A stretch of 49,522 bases of DNA from Campylobacteraceae bacterium (lineage in GTDB: Bacteria > Campylobacterota > Campylobacteria > Campylobacterales > BB28). The stretch covers positions 1 to 49,522 of the forward strand of contig JADGEE010000010.1 of NCBI GenBank assembly GCA_016744535.1, given 5' to 3'. Numbering within the stretch: position 1 is the stretch's first letter; the number at the start of each line of letters is the position of its first letter. The notes beneath the pieces are model-generated. The model worked only from the letters and a program-made list of their open reading frames with translations. It had not been told where the DNA came from and did no database searches. Below are positions 15,961 to 23,516 of the stretch, one piece after another. A program made the position numbers and the translations under genes.

Positions 15961-16676
15961 TCAGATGTTAAATCAGCAATATCTACACTTGCACCATCTG
16001 TATCTGATAAAGTTCCACTAAAAATACCATTAGATATTCTAACTCTAAAATCTTTACCAACATAAGATGGAGTATAATTTATTTGTCCTATTCCTGTTGC
16101 ACCATCAACTATATTAATACTCATAACAGTATTTACAGCTTCACTAGCACCTAAAGTATCAATTTCAAGGTAACCAGTACCAGTACCCATTGCAAAAGAT
16201 ACATTATCAATAGCAGTATCAGCAGTTTTAAGAAGTGTATCTCCAATAAATGAAGAACCACCACCTAAAACAGCACCACTTTCAACCCATTTGCTATCGA
16301 GTTTCACTACTTCATAAGCATCAACACCATTAGTTCTAATAAGATAAGCAAAGTTTCTATCATCAACAGCATCACCAACTACATAAAAGATAATTTCAGC
16401 AGTAGAATCACCAGCGTGGTTCATATTAGTTACCATTAAATCAGAAAAATCTTTTAAATCATCATATTGAGAATTATCATTAGGTATATCAATTTCAATA
16501 GTAGATAAATCTTCATCTATCGAAACAACAGCATTTTTTAATGTGTTCCACTTTAAAGCATCAGAACTTGAAACTTCGCTAGGACTAATTGCAAGTGAAT
16601 CATTTACAATTGCTAAACCAGCAGGTTGAAAGTTAGCATTATTAACATTTTTAGAAAAAAGTCTTAATTCAGCCAT
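15957..16676 (-). CDS. Attachment-module protein with extra C-terminal domain (239 aa)
   Basis: Residues 1-~125 (LRLFSKNVNNANFQ to VDAYEVVKL) align with the modules at 14184-14816 and 16697-17095: SKNVN near the start, IVN..L.I.PSE, a D.STIEIDI.NDN strand, a YDDL..F...M helix and a final F.YLI strand. A different ~110-residue domain follows, Gly/Ser/Thr-rich with TGTGYLEIDTLG, fibre-like. It is the middle copy of three. A virion role is inferred. Confidence 0.65.
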   Translation of the reverse strand: MAELRLFSKNVNNANFQPAGLAIVNDSLAISPSEVSSSDALKWNTLKNAVVSIDEDLSTIEIDIPNDNSQYDDLKDFSDLMVTNMNHAGDSTAEIIFYVVGDAVDDRNFAYLIRTNGVDAYEVVKLDSKWVESGAVLGGGSSFIGDTLLKTADTAIDNVSFAMGTGTGYLEIDTLGASEAVNTVMSINIVDGATGIGQINYTPSYVGKDFRVRISNGIFSGTLSDTDGASVDIADLTSE

Positions 16677-16696
16677 TTTATCCCTTTAATTTATAA

Positions 16697-17095
16697 TTAT
16701 GCTAACGCAACACCTTCAGTTTTAACGAATGTAATTGGAAATGCTTTATAAGCATCAGTATCCCATTTGATTAAAAAACCTCTTGGTTTTTCAGTCATTA
16801 AATCACCATTAGCGACAAACAAAATTTCAGCAGTTTTGTCAGTAGCACCATCTAAATTATCTCTGAAAAGTTTTGTTACATCTTCTAAATCTGAATAACT
16901 TCCATTATCATTATCAAGATTAACATCTATAGTAGATGTATCTTCATCGTGAGTAGCTTCTGCATTTGCAAATGTATCCCAAGGAGAAGAAGCAAATTCA
17001 GCAGGGTCAATTTGTAACTCTTCATTTACAATAGTTTGTTTAGCAAGTGGAAAATTAGTAAGATTAACATTTTTAGAAACAACTTTTAGTTCCAT
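16697..17095 (-). CDS. Free-standing attachment-module protein (132 aa)
   Basis: This protein consists only of the ~120-residue module found at the N-termini of its two downstream neighbours (SKNVNLTNFPLAKQTIVN, then STIDVNLDNDNGSYSDLEDV and GFLIKWDTDAYKAF). The ATG at 17095 is 6 bases from AAGGA and is preferred over the TTG at 17101. It heads a sub-operon with its own phased-repeat promoter (17153-17218), so high expression and a tube- or shaft-like role are plausible but unproven. Confidence 0.65.
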   Translation of the reverse strand: MELKVVSKNVNLTNFPLAKQTIVNEELQIDPAEFASSPWDTFANAEATHDEDTSTIDVNLDNDNGSYSDLEDVTKLFRDNLDGATDKTAEILFVANGDLMTEKPRGFLIKWDTDAYKAFPITFVKTEGVALA

Positions 17096-17152
17096 AAACA
17101 ATCCTTAATTAAATTATTAACCTTATTTGGTTAATATTTTGTAACAAATTAA

Positions 17153-17218
17153 ATTATACAAAATATTAAAAATATAATATATATTTACAAATAAATACAT
17201 AAAAATACTTTTTAATAC
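17153..17218 (-). promoter_or_regulatory. Putative late promoter with 10-bp phased repeats (copy 1)
   Basis: On the - strand a TATAAT (17153-17158) is preceded, after 22 bases, by TGTAAATAT (17181-17189). Hexamers GTAAAT, GTATTT, GTATTT and GTATTA begin exactly 10 bp apart (+ strand 17183, 17193, 17203, 17213). There is no normal -35 box. The same arrangement and spacing recur at 19231-19286. Phasing on one DNA face suggests an activator bound as a row of subunits. It would drive the gene at 17095 and those after it. Confidence 0.6.
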
Positions 17219-17235
17219 AGAAAAAAGGTTTAAAA

Positions 17236-17406
17236 ATGGAAGAAAATAATAAAGAACAATTTTGTAGCAGAATAGAAAATAAGTTTATAAAAGAAATAAG
17301 AGAAACAAATAAAATAACTGGATTACCAATTCAAAAAATAGTAAATATGATTTTTGAAAAATATTTAAAAGAAGAATGTGAAAATATTGTAAAAAAATAT
17401 AAATAA
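17236..17406 (+). CDS. Small putative ribbon-helix-helix protein (56 aa)
   Basis: Starts MEENNKEQFCSRIENKFIKE; a short strand is followed by two helices with a TGLPIQKIV turn, as in Arc/CopG-type repressors. The ATG has AAAAGG upstream. It is a lone + strand gene inside the - strand structural module and reads away from the late promoter. Palindrome copy 7 lies 3 bp after its stop. A regulator role fits but is not proven. Confidence 0.55.
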   Translation: MEENNKEQFCSRIENKFIKEIRETNKITGLPIQKIVNMIFEKYLKEECENIVKKYK

Positions 17407-17409
17407 AAA

Positions 17410-17432
17410 CATCTGATTAAATTTATCAGATA
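17410..17432. repeat. 23-bp palindrome, copy 7
   Basis: Arms CATCTGAT and ATCAGATA. It lies between two convergent genes and contains the stop codon of the - strand gene (17426-17428). It is the only copy not directly before a gene start. Confidence 0.8.
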
Positions 17433-18127
17433 TAAAAATATTTAACTAAAGCTTTTACTTTTTTATTATAACTTTTAGATAGAGTAAGAGTTAAATTTGA
17501 AATAGTAATATCACTATTAATATTTAAATGATGTAAATCTTCAAGTTTTCTATTTGGATAAATGTCATCTTTATAAACTTCAAAAGAGAATATTTTACCA
17601 ATTGGAGCATTAGATAAATCAAGTGTATTACCAATTAAATCTAAAAACTCTATTTCAGGTTTTAGAGTAGGAGTATCAATATTATCTACATAATTAAATC
17701 CACTCATTTCATATATAAAATAATCGTTATTATTTAAAAAATAATATGCAACTCCATTAATTACTAAAAAATTAAAAATAGTATCATTTAAACTATAAGC
17801 AGTAAAATAAAAATCATTTAACTTTTTTCTATTAAGAGTTCCGTTAAATTCAAAATACAAGTAACTATTATCATGATAAAAAGAAAATTCATCATTAGTA
17901 ATTTTAACATCAAATAGAGAGAAATTATAAATAACATAAAGATTATTATCACGATATAAGAAAACATAATCAACTCCATTTTTAGAATATATATTAGTAA
18001 TTCCATTGTTATTATTAAAAGACTCATCAACTCCGTTTATTTTAACTACTATCTCAAATATACTTTCACTCACAAACTCAAAACTAATTCCATTGATAGA
18101 TTTAGAAGTATCTAACTTTATTACCAT
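17426..18127 (-). CDS. Beta-rich putative fibre protein (233 aa)
   Basis: Many short strands rich in Tyr, Phe and Asn (YVFLYRDNNLYVIYNFSLF, SYLYFEFNGTLN). The second half has a Gly/Pro turn region (NAPIGKIFSFEVY). The TGA stop is inside palindrome copy 7. It is flanked by + strand genes on both sides, so it may be its own unit. Composition resembles the 25-29 kb proteins; no family is recognised. Confidence 0.55.
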   Translation of the reverse strand: MVIKLDTSKSINGISFEFVSESIFEIVVKINGVDESFNNNNGITNIYSKNGVDYVFLYRDNNLYVIYNFSLFDVKITNDEFSFYHDNSYLYFEFNGTLNRKKLNDFYFTAYSLNDTIFNFLVINGVAYYFLNNNDYFIYEMSGFNYVDNIDTPTLKPEIEFLDLIGNTLDLSNAPIGKIFSFEVYKDDIYPNRKLEDLHHLNINSDITISNLTLTLSKSYNKKVKALVKYFYI

Positions 18128-18176
18128 TATAATCCCTATATAAATAAATTAAAAATATTATATCAAAAGGAAATTT

Positions 18177-18419
18177 ATGAATAGATTGCAGTTTGAAAAA
18201 ATAATAAATGAAGGGTTTGAATATTACAAAGATATGGATAAAATAATTTGTATGCAATGCAGTAAAGAATTAAAATATTATAAATTAAATGAAAAAGTTG
18301 AAATGTTAAAATGTGAGAATAATCATAAATATAGTTTTACAGAGTGGTTGAAATATTGGAGTAAAACGATAGATGATACAGCAGACTTTTTAAACGAAAA
18401 AGAGAAGAACCAGTATTAA
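18177..18419 (+). CDS. Small zinc-ribbon-like protein (80 aa)
   Basis: CMQC (residues ~26-29) and a later C..NH (KCENNHKY, ~47-54) form a likely zinc site; the tail is helical (TEWLKYWSKTIDDTADFL). The ATG has AAAAGGAAA upstream. It is the second + strand gene inside the - strand module and overlaps the end of the convergent gene by 4 bases. A regulatory role is possible. Confidence 0.55.
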   Translation: MNRLQFEKIINEGFEYYKDMDKIICMQCSKELKYYKLNEKVEMLKCENNHKYSFTEWLKYWSKTIDDTADFLNEKEKNQY

Positions 18420-18763
18420 ACTGGGAAAGGTGAATTTTTAACAGCAACACCTCTTAAAATTTTATGAGAACCAAAAGCAGTAACACTTTCACCAAGAGTA
18501 TCAAGTTCAGCATCATTACTTTTACCTATAAAATTAACATATATTGATTGGTCTTTACTATTCTTTAAAATATAAGTTGTATGTCTACAATTAACTTTAG
18601 GAGTAATTGTATCAACACTTTTTTTAGTTTCAGCAACTCTGACACCAACACCATTCCAAATTTTACCAGAAACCATAGCCTCAACAGTAGATTTATCACC
18701 TGCTAAAGAATTAGTTATACTTTTACCATCTTTGAAAATTAATTTAACAATAACTTTACCCAT
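18416..18763 (-). CDS. Putative virion protein (115 aa)
   Basis: Starts MGKVIVKLIFKDGKSITN and ends RGVAVKNSPFPV. Strand-rich, with one cysteine and a Gly/Asp linker near NFIGKSNDAELDTLG. It follows the 18773 gene by 9 bp, behind the second phased-repeat promoter. Its strong promoter context suggests an abundant product such as a coat or tube protein. No family is recognised. Confidence 0.55.
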   Translation of the reverse strand: MGKVIVKLIFKDGKSITNSLAGDKSTVEAMVSGKIWNGVGVRVAETKKSVDTITPKVNCRHTTYILKNSKDQSIYVNFIGKSNDAELDTLGESVTAFGSHKILRGVAVKNSPFPV

Positions 18764-18772
18764 TTTAAACTC

Positions 18773-19195
18773 CTATTTCTTTTTTCTATGATTGCTATAC
18801 TTGTTATTAATATATTTAGCAGGTCTAATATCATCAGAAGAATCAGAATAACCACAATGAAACTTAGCAGAACCAACTTTAGTTCTAATATCATCAGTCG
18901 TTTTAGTTGGGTCTATATATTTAAGAGAAACTAAACAAGCATTATAAGCACCATCAACTCTCTCACCAACACCAAAACTAACAATACTAGGTTTTTCAGG
19001 GTAAGGTTGAGTAGCATTAGTACCACTAAGTTCTGAAACTTCCTTAATAGTGTAAGGACTAGCTAAATGTTTTTCAATCTCTTTAACAACAGGATCAGTA
19101 GATTTAACACCTTCAAGAAGCTGATAATTAGAAACACCATTTACTTTTTGGATTATAGCAGTTCCTTTGAGAACCCATTTTCCTGTAACAGCCAT
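18773..19195 (-). CDS. Putative virion protein headed by a late promoter (140 aa)
   Basis: Starts MAVTGKWVLKGTAIIQKVNG and ends in a basic tail (NNKYSNHRKKK). It contains NATQPYPEKPSIVSFGVGER, and the middle looks strand-rich. TAAAGGAAA precedes the ATG. The phased-repeat promoter is directly upstream, and the 18416 gene follows by 9 bp. The segment PNATHPY in the 119-aa protein at 19618 faintly echoes NATQPYP here. A structural role is inferred from context only. Confidence 0.55.
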   Translation of the reverse strand: MAVTGKWVLKGTAIIQKVNGVSNYQLLEGVKSTDPVVKEIEKHLASPYTIKEVSELSGTNATQPYPEKPSIVSFGVGERVDGAYNACLVSLKYIDPTKTTDDIRTKVGSAKFHCGYSDSSDDIRPAKYINNKYSNHRKKK

Positions 19196-19230
19196 AAATT
19201 TCCTTTATTATTTTAATAGTCTTAAAAAAA

Positions 19231-19286
19231 ATTATATAAAAATTTTAAAAAATAAAACATATTTACAAAGAAATACATTTAAATAC
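19231..19286 (-). promoter_or_regulatory. Putative late promoter with 10-bp phased repeats (copy 2)
   Basis: TATAAT at 19231-19236 (- strand), a 22-base spacer, TGTAAATAT at 19259-19267, and hexamers GTAAAT, GTATTT, GTATTT starting exactly 10 bp apart (+ strand 19261, 19271, 19281). Spacing from the -10 box equals that of copy 1 at 17153-17218. It lies between the stop at 19290 and the start at 19195. Confidence 0.6.
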
Positions 19287-19289
19287 ATT

Positions 19290-19637
19290 CTATAAATCAA
19301 ATATATGTGTTATCTTTTCACCATTTACAGATATATATCTCTTAATTAATTTATATAATCTCTTTTTAGAGACTTTAACATTATGAAATATAAATTGAAC
19401 AGAGTATTTTTTAGTAGAAACAATTAGAGTTACAAGAGGTATGGATTTATTATTTTCAACACTTTTTTTATAATCTCTATGTAATATTTTAGTGCAGTTT
19501 ATTACTTCATTTTTAGTAAACTTTTTATATAAATCTTCAACAACTTTCTCGTTTTTTGCTTCAACTTCAACAGTGTTGTTTCTACGACCTATTTTAAGAC
19601 TAGCTTGAACAAACATTTTATACTCCCTTAGGGTCAA
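19290..19637 (-). CDS. Basic hypothetical protein (115 aa)
   Basis: Strand-rich and basic (TVEVEAKNEKVVEDLYKKF, PLVTLIVSTKKYSVQFIFHN, KKRLYKLIKRYI); TAG stop. Its start overlaps the end of the gene before by 20 bases, a sign of coupling. Both this and the upstream 119-aa protein look like small alpha/beta domains of similar size. No family is recognised. Confidence 0.55.
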   Translation of the reverse strand: MTLREYKMFVQASLKIGRRNNTVEVEAKNEKVVEDLYKKFTKNEVINCTKILHRDYKKSVENNKSIPLVTLIVSTKKYSVQFIFHNVKVSKKRLYKLIKRYISVNGEKITHIFDL

Positions 19638-19977
19638 TTGTTAAAGTATTTATAACTCTCTCAATTGGTTTATCATTAACAAGCATATTTTCAAAAAGAT
19701 GATTTGCTATTTCATCTAATTTACCTTGAATAACATTATATAAATGTATAGGTTTACCCTCACCATTTTTGTTTATAACGGTAAATCTAACATAAGGATG
19801 GGTTGCATTAGGGTCATCAATATTTTTACTTGTTTTAAACTTTTTAAATTCAACTATTTTAGTTATTTCAGCACTAGAGATAATATTTAAAAAACTTATA
19901 CAATCTTGAAGATTTTTAGTTTCAACATATTCAATATATGTTTTACTACCTTCTTTAATACTAACTTTAAATCTCAT
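19618..19977 (-). CDS. Hypothetical protein (119 aa)
   Basis: Starts MRFKVSIKEGSKTYIEYVET; alternating strands with a final helix (LDEIANHLFENML). The ATG follows a TAAAGG site and a structured leader (19993-20050). It overlaps the next gene by 20 bases. No family is recognised; a role in virion assembly is inferred from its position. Confidence 0.55.
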   Translation of the reverse strand: MRFKVSIKEGSKTYIEYVETKNLQDCISFLNIISSAEITKIVEFKKFKTSKNIDDPNATHPYVRFTVINKNGEGKPIHLYNVIQGKLDEIANHLFENMLVNDKPIERVINTLTIDPKGV

Positions 19978-19992
19978 TAATAACCTTTAATT

Positions 19993-20050
19993 AAATGCTA
20001 ATAAATGGGCTTAGAGGCTAAAAGCCTCTGCACCCTATCCATTAGCATTT
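19993..20050 (-). promoter_or_regulatory. Structured RNA leader with a two-level hairpin
   Basis: Outer arms AAATGCTAA (19993-20001) and TTAGCATTT (20042-20050) enclose AGAGGC (20013-20018) and GCCTCT (20024-20029) around a TAAAA loop. It is GC-rich for this region. It overlaps the stop of the 20049 gene and ends 16 bases before the ATG at 19977, whose ribosome binding site lies just outside. No T-run follows, so a translation-control or mRNA-processing element is more likely than a terminator. Confidence 0.5.
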
Positions 20051-20492
20051 AAGCTCTATAAAAAAAGAATTTTTTCTTATCATAATCATAAAAAACAGCT
20101 GAATTAGGAGAGTCAGAAACAAGAAAAGGATAAGGAACTTCACCATTAGTATAACCTAAAGTTTTCATTACTGATTCATAGTTACCTATAAATTTAAAAG
20201 AAGAGTGAAAATCATAAGTATAAGTTTTAATAAAAGAGTTGAATAGATAAAGCTTTAAAATAAATTTATTATTAGAAGTAGAAAAAACTAATTTAATGCT
20301 ATCTTCATAATAAAGTGTGTTTTTAGTAAAACTTTTAATTTTTAAAGAATTGGAACTTAATTTTGAATCAGTCTCTATTTTTTGATATAGATAATGATAT
20401 TTAGTAGATGTACCTTTGTTATAAATTTTATCTTTATCAGTTCCTACAAACTCACCATCTTTATTACCAACAAATTCAATAACTTTAGACAT
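20049..20492 (-). CDS. Hypothetical protein (147 aa)
   Basis: Starts MSKVIEFVGNKDGEFVGTDK; strand-rich and Lys/Tyr/Phe-rich, ending YDYDKKKFFFYRA. It is 4 bp after the 190-aa gene. No family is recognised. Position suggests part of the virion-like set. Confidence 0.55.
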   Translation of the reverse strand: MSKVIEFVGNKDGEFVGTDKDKIYNKGTSTKYHYLYQKIETDSKLSSNSLKIKSFTKNTLYYEDSIKLVFSTSNNKFILKLYLFNSFIKTYTYDFHSSFKFIGNYESVMKTLGYTNGEVPYPFLVSDSPNSAVFYDYDKKKFFFYRA

Positions 20493-20496
20493 AATC

Positions 20497-21069
20497 TTAC
20501 TTATTGTGCATATATAAACGATTAATTAAACCACCCAATAAAGAGGCTAACCCTTTATCTATCTTACCATCAACATCTTTTAATAAAAATGCTTCACTAA
20601 ATTTATTAACTTCATCAGCAGTAGTATTGATAAGACCTATCTCTTTAACATCCTTATCAGTTAATTTACCACTTAAAAACTTTATTAACATATAATTATT
20701 ATTGCTATCAGTAGAGTTTTTAGGTTTAAGTAAATCAGTTTTTAGCTTAAGTTTTTCAGCTTTTAAACTTAATATTTCAAGTCGTTGAGATGTTAAGTTA
20801 TTCTCTAAATCTAGCATAGTCTTTTTATATTCAAGCCCAAATTTTTTAATATTAAGTGCATGTTCTTTTTTAGCAACGGTAGATATTTCAAGTTGAGATG
20901 TTGCAATCATAGCTAAGTACTGAGTAATTTTACCCAAAAAACTAAGTTTAGAATTTTCAATATTTATTTTTCTAACTTCAAGTAATTTTTTAGATACTTC
21001 AGTAGCAAGTTTTATCTTATTTTTAATACTCTCTATTCTACCAACACCTTTAGTTAAATCAACTTTCAT
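20497..21069 (-). CDS. Helical/coiled-coil protein (190 aa)
   Basis: Long helices with heptad spacing at ~55-115 (SQRLEILSLKAEKLKLKTDL) and a Gly-rich amphipathic end (GLASLLGGLINRLYMHN). A mid-length hydrophobic stretch (LSFLGKITQYLAMIATSQLE) may touch the membrane. It lies 4 bp behind the Cys-rich gene. A scaffold or tail-rod role is possible; no family is recognised. Confidence 0.55.
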   Translation of the reverse strand: MKVDLTKGVGRIESIKNKIKLATEVSKKLLEVRKINIENSKLSFLGKITQYLAMIATSQLEISTVAKKEHALNIKKFGLEYKKTMLDLENNLTSQRLEILSLKAEKLKLKTDLLKPKNSTDSNNNYMLIKFLSGKLTDKDVKEIGLINTTADEVNKFSEAFLLKDVDGKIDKGLASLLGGLINRLYMHNK

Positions 21070-21073
21070 AATA

Positions 21074-21502
21074 TCAACCTATATGGATAGAAGATGTAAT
21101 AATATCTAAAACACGACCAGCAATGCCACTACTATTATTAATAGTATTTCGTGTAAAAGAGTTATTTTGAAGTAACATATCTTTAAGTCTTTCAGTAATC
21201 ATTCTACAATCAAACATAATATCTAATTCTAAACAATGAATCATACCATCACCTCTAAATTGAAAACCAGTAGGTAAACCATCTTGACCTATTGTGTTAA
21301 ATCTATCTATAAGTCTGTCATAACAAGGGTCTTTTTGTCCTATCATATTATCAGGACAATTGCAATCTTTTTTAACCTCTTTATCTAAATCATTTTTTTT
21401 ACAATCTTCAACAGCTTCAACATAATTGACTATACCTTCAATTTCGTCTTTCTTGTAACCTAAATTAAAAAGTATAGATTCTAATTGAGCATCATTAACC
21501 AT
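21074..21502 (-). CDS. Cysteine-rich hypothetical protein (142 aa)
   Basis: Cysteines cluster in KKDCNCPDNMIGQKDPCYDR, with more at MIHCLELDIMFDC. The front is acidic. Disulphides or a metal site would fit an external virion part. Its ATG lies inside the end of a 27-codon membrane-peptide frame (21495-21578), so it is translationally coupled to it. No family is recognised. Confidence 0.55.
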   Translation of the reverse strand: MVNDAQLESILFNLGYKKDEIEGIVNYVEAVEDCKKNDLDKEVKKDCNCPDNMIGQKDPCYDRLIDRFNTIGQDGLPTGFQFRGDGMIHCLELDIMFDCRMITERLKDMLLQNNSFTRNTINNSSGIAGRVLDIITSSIHIG

Positions 21503-21578
21503 TTTGAACCTTTTGAATTAAATAATCGAGACTAAAAAATAAAAAAGAAACTATTAAAAGATAAAATATAAAATCCAT
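21495..21578 (-). CDS. 27-aa single-span membrane peptide
   Basis: Reads MDFIFYLLIVSFLFFSLDYL then IQKVQNG, one membrane span with a short tail. Its ATG overlaps the stop of the 565-aa gene by one base and its stop overlaps the start region of the 142-aa gene by 8 bases. Such tight nesting in a gap otherwise free of genes supports it. It could be a small membrane or virion peptide. It is too short for most gene finders. Confidence 0.5.
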   Translation of the reverse strand: MDFIFYLLIVSFLFFSLDYLIQKVQNG

Positions 21579-23275
21579 TATTTTTTACTATTTTTAGATT
21601 TAGATAAATTATTTATTGTATTCTCATTATCATCAAAAACAGGGTCTACAATAAGAGTATCAGCTAAATTAAGAGCAGTAACAAGAGCATCATAATCATC
21701 ATCAAAATTATTTTCACTATAAAACTTTTGTAGTCCAGCTTTTTCAAACATAGCTTTTATCTCTATTGGAGAGTAAGAACCTGTAATATTACCCTTAGCA
21801 TCTACACGAGGTTTAAAAGCACTTTTAGTTGTAAGCTTTTTAACTATATCTAAAAATCCATCTTTTAGTTTTGAGCCTAATATCTCTTTTGTAGCCATAA
21901 CTAAAGGATGAGTATTATCAATTTTATTAGCTTCAATGGCTTTAGTAAGACTAGATAAATCAATTTTAACTTCTTTAAGATTTGGAACTTCAATAACTTT
22001 AGTATCTTCTTTTATCTCATATTTAATCATATCTAAATTTTCAGTTTTTCCAAATACACTTATGCCAGTAATTGGAGTTTTTAAATCAACTACATTACCT
22101 TTAACATTTACACCAGTTATAATATTATCTAATGTAATTAAATTTTCCTTAACTTGATAGTGAGGAACTGAAATATTCTCTTTTTCTCTTTTAACTACAA
22201 ATTTAGGAATAGTTATATTGCTTTTTTCCTCTTTAATGGTTAGTTTTGGTATAACTACTTTTTCAGATTTAAAAGAAGTAATAATTTTAGGTATAACTAT
22301 TTTTTCATCTTTTCTAATAACTTTAACTTTAGGAACAGTAATAATTTCTTCTTTATCAATAACTTTAATACTAGTGATAGCTTTAACATCTCCCTCTTTG
22401 CCTATGAATTGATTAGATTTAATACTTTCACTAACTTTAGTAGCTGAATTATCAATAGCTTTAACTACTTTATCAAGTGGAGCTTCAACTTTAATATTAT
22501 GTTCGTGTCTATTAGTAACTTTTTGAGTAGTAACTCTAACATCAGGACAACGACTAGTTATGTTATTGTTTATAGTTGGACTTGATTTTTTAGTAAATAA
22601 ATTATGTAAAGCTTCTATAACACTTTCAGGCTTACGACCTAATGCTCCCATATCATCCTCCTTACATTTATCAGGTTTTTTAGCTTCATAAGGATTTTCA
22701 GGGTCAAAATAAGCATCTTGGCAATCCTTAAGTTTTTTTTCTAACTGTTTTTTTTCTCTTTCTAATTTATCTATATAATCTTGTAAACCACTATCATTTT
22801 TTAAATCATCTAATTTATCTTGAAGTTTATCTCTTTGAGTAATTAAATCATTATAATCTTTAGATTTAATATCAAATTTATCTTCAAGTCTATCTATTTC
22901 ACTTTTTAAATCATTTATTTTATCATCATTAGATTTATTAACCCAATCCATACCCTCTTTTCTGCCATCGCTTCTAGCTTTTTCTAAATCATCAAAAGTA
23001 TAATTAAGTTCATTATCAACTTGCAACTGATTAACTTTATTTTCAAGTAAATCAATTTTATTTTGTAATTTATCTATATCAACTTGTGTGTATATGTTTT
23101 CATCACTACCAAAAAACTCACTAAAAACTTCATTTAAAAAATTACCTATTTCAAAAGCAGTAGCAATACAATCAGCAATATCTAACTTACTTCTTCTACA
23201 TTTAATAATAATTCTACCTAAATATAAAGTAAAACGAACAGCTACAATACCAATAATAGCAGGAATTTGAACCAT
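21578..23275 (-). CDS. Large membrane/coiled-coil protein with 14-residue repeats (565 aa)
   Basis: An N-terminal membrane segment (PAIIGIVAVRFTLYLGRIII) is followed by a long coiled coil (~60-190), then a low-complexity linker. From ~300 to ~370 there are 14-residue units such as ITVPKVKVIRKDEK, IVIPKIITSFKSEK, VVIPKLTIKEEKSN and ITIPKFVVKREKEN, then decaying copies. Strand-turn units of this kind suggest a beta-solenoid or fibre shaft. Near the C-terminus, IEIKAMFEKAGLQKFY resembles the AGYEKAYDRF part of the shared ParB-protein domain. It is the largest structural-module gene and might be a tape-measure or spike analogue; no family is recognised. Confidence 0.65.
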   Translation of the reverse strand: MVQIPAIIGIVAVRFTLYLGRIIIKCRRSKLDIADCIATAFEIGNFLNEVFSEFFGSDENIYTQVDIDKLQNKIDLLENKVNQLQVDNELNYTFDDLEKARSDGRKEGMDWVNKSNDDKINDLKSEIDRLEDKFDIKSKDYNDLITQRDKLQDKLDDLKNDSGLQDYIDKLEREKKQLEKKLKDCQDAYFDPENPYEAKKPDKCKEDDMGALGRKPESVIEALHNLFTKKSSPTINNNITSRCPDVRVTTQKVTNRHEHNIKVEAPLDKVVKAIDNSATKVSESIKSNQFIGKEGDVKAITSIKVIDKEEIITVPKVKVIRKDEKIVIPKIITSFKSEKVVIPKLTIKEEKSNITIPKFVVKREKENISVPHYQVKENLITLDNIITGVNVKGNVVDLKTPITGISVFGKTENLDMIKYEIKEDTKVIEVPNLKEVKIDLSSLTKAIEANKIDNTHPLVMATKEILGSKLKDGFLDIVKKLTTKSAFKPRVDAKGNITGSYSPIEIKAMFEKAGLQKFYSENNFDDDYDALVTALNLADTLIVDPVFDDNENTINNLSKSKNSKK

Positions 23276-23285
23276 ATTAAAAACC

Positions 23286-23308
23286 TATCTGATTAATTTA
23301 TTCAGATG
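23286..23308. repeat. 23-bp palindrome, copy 8
   Basis: Arms TATCTGAT and TTCAGATG. It contains the stop of the 72-aa module gene (23298-23300) and lies 10 bp before the start of the 565-aa gene at 23275. Confidence 0.8.
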
Positions 23309-23516
23309 AATCAGAAACATATAAATCATCTTCTTGAACTATGATTTTTCTACTATCTTTTTCAATTTGATAAGAGACTATACTGTTTTCTGTATTGTCT
23401 AAATAAAAACTACCAAGTATAGTCCAATCAATACCAAACTTTTGACTATTGACAACTTCTCCATCAACCCAAATACTACCGTTACCATTAAGACTATCAA
23501 TAGATATTATTGCCAT
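23298..23516 (-). CDS. Free-standing 'SLNGNG' module protein (72 aa)
   Basis: The whole protein (SIDSLNGNGSIWVDGEVVNS, then YQIEKDSRKIIVQEDDLYV) matches the C-terminal modules of the proteins at 24332-25024 and 27962-28717. The pattern of short strands with a G.V.. / V.Y.V.KG / V.E..L layout looks like a small SH3-type barrel. Its ATG overlaps the previous stop by one base. No named family; probably a binding or capping domain. Confidence 0.6.
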   Translation of the reverse strand: MAIISIDSLNGNGSIWVDGEVVNSQKFGIDWTILGSFYLDNTENSIVSYQIEKDSRKIIVQEDDLYVSDSSE

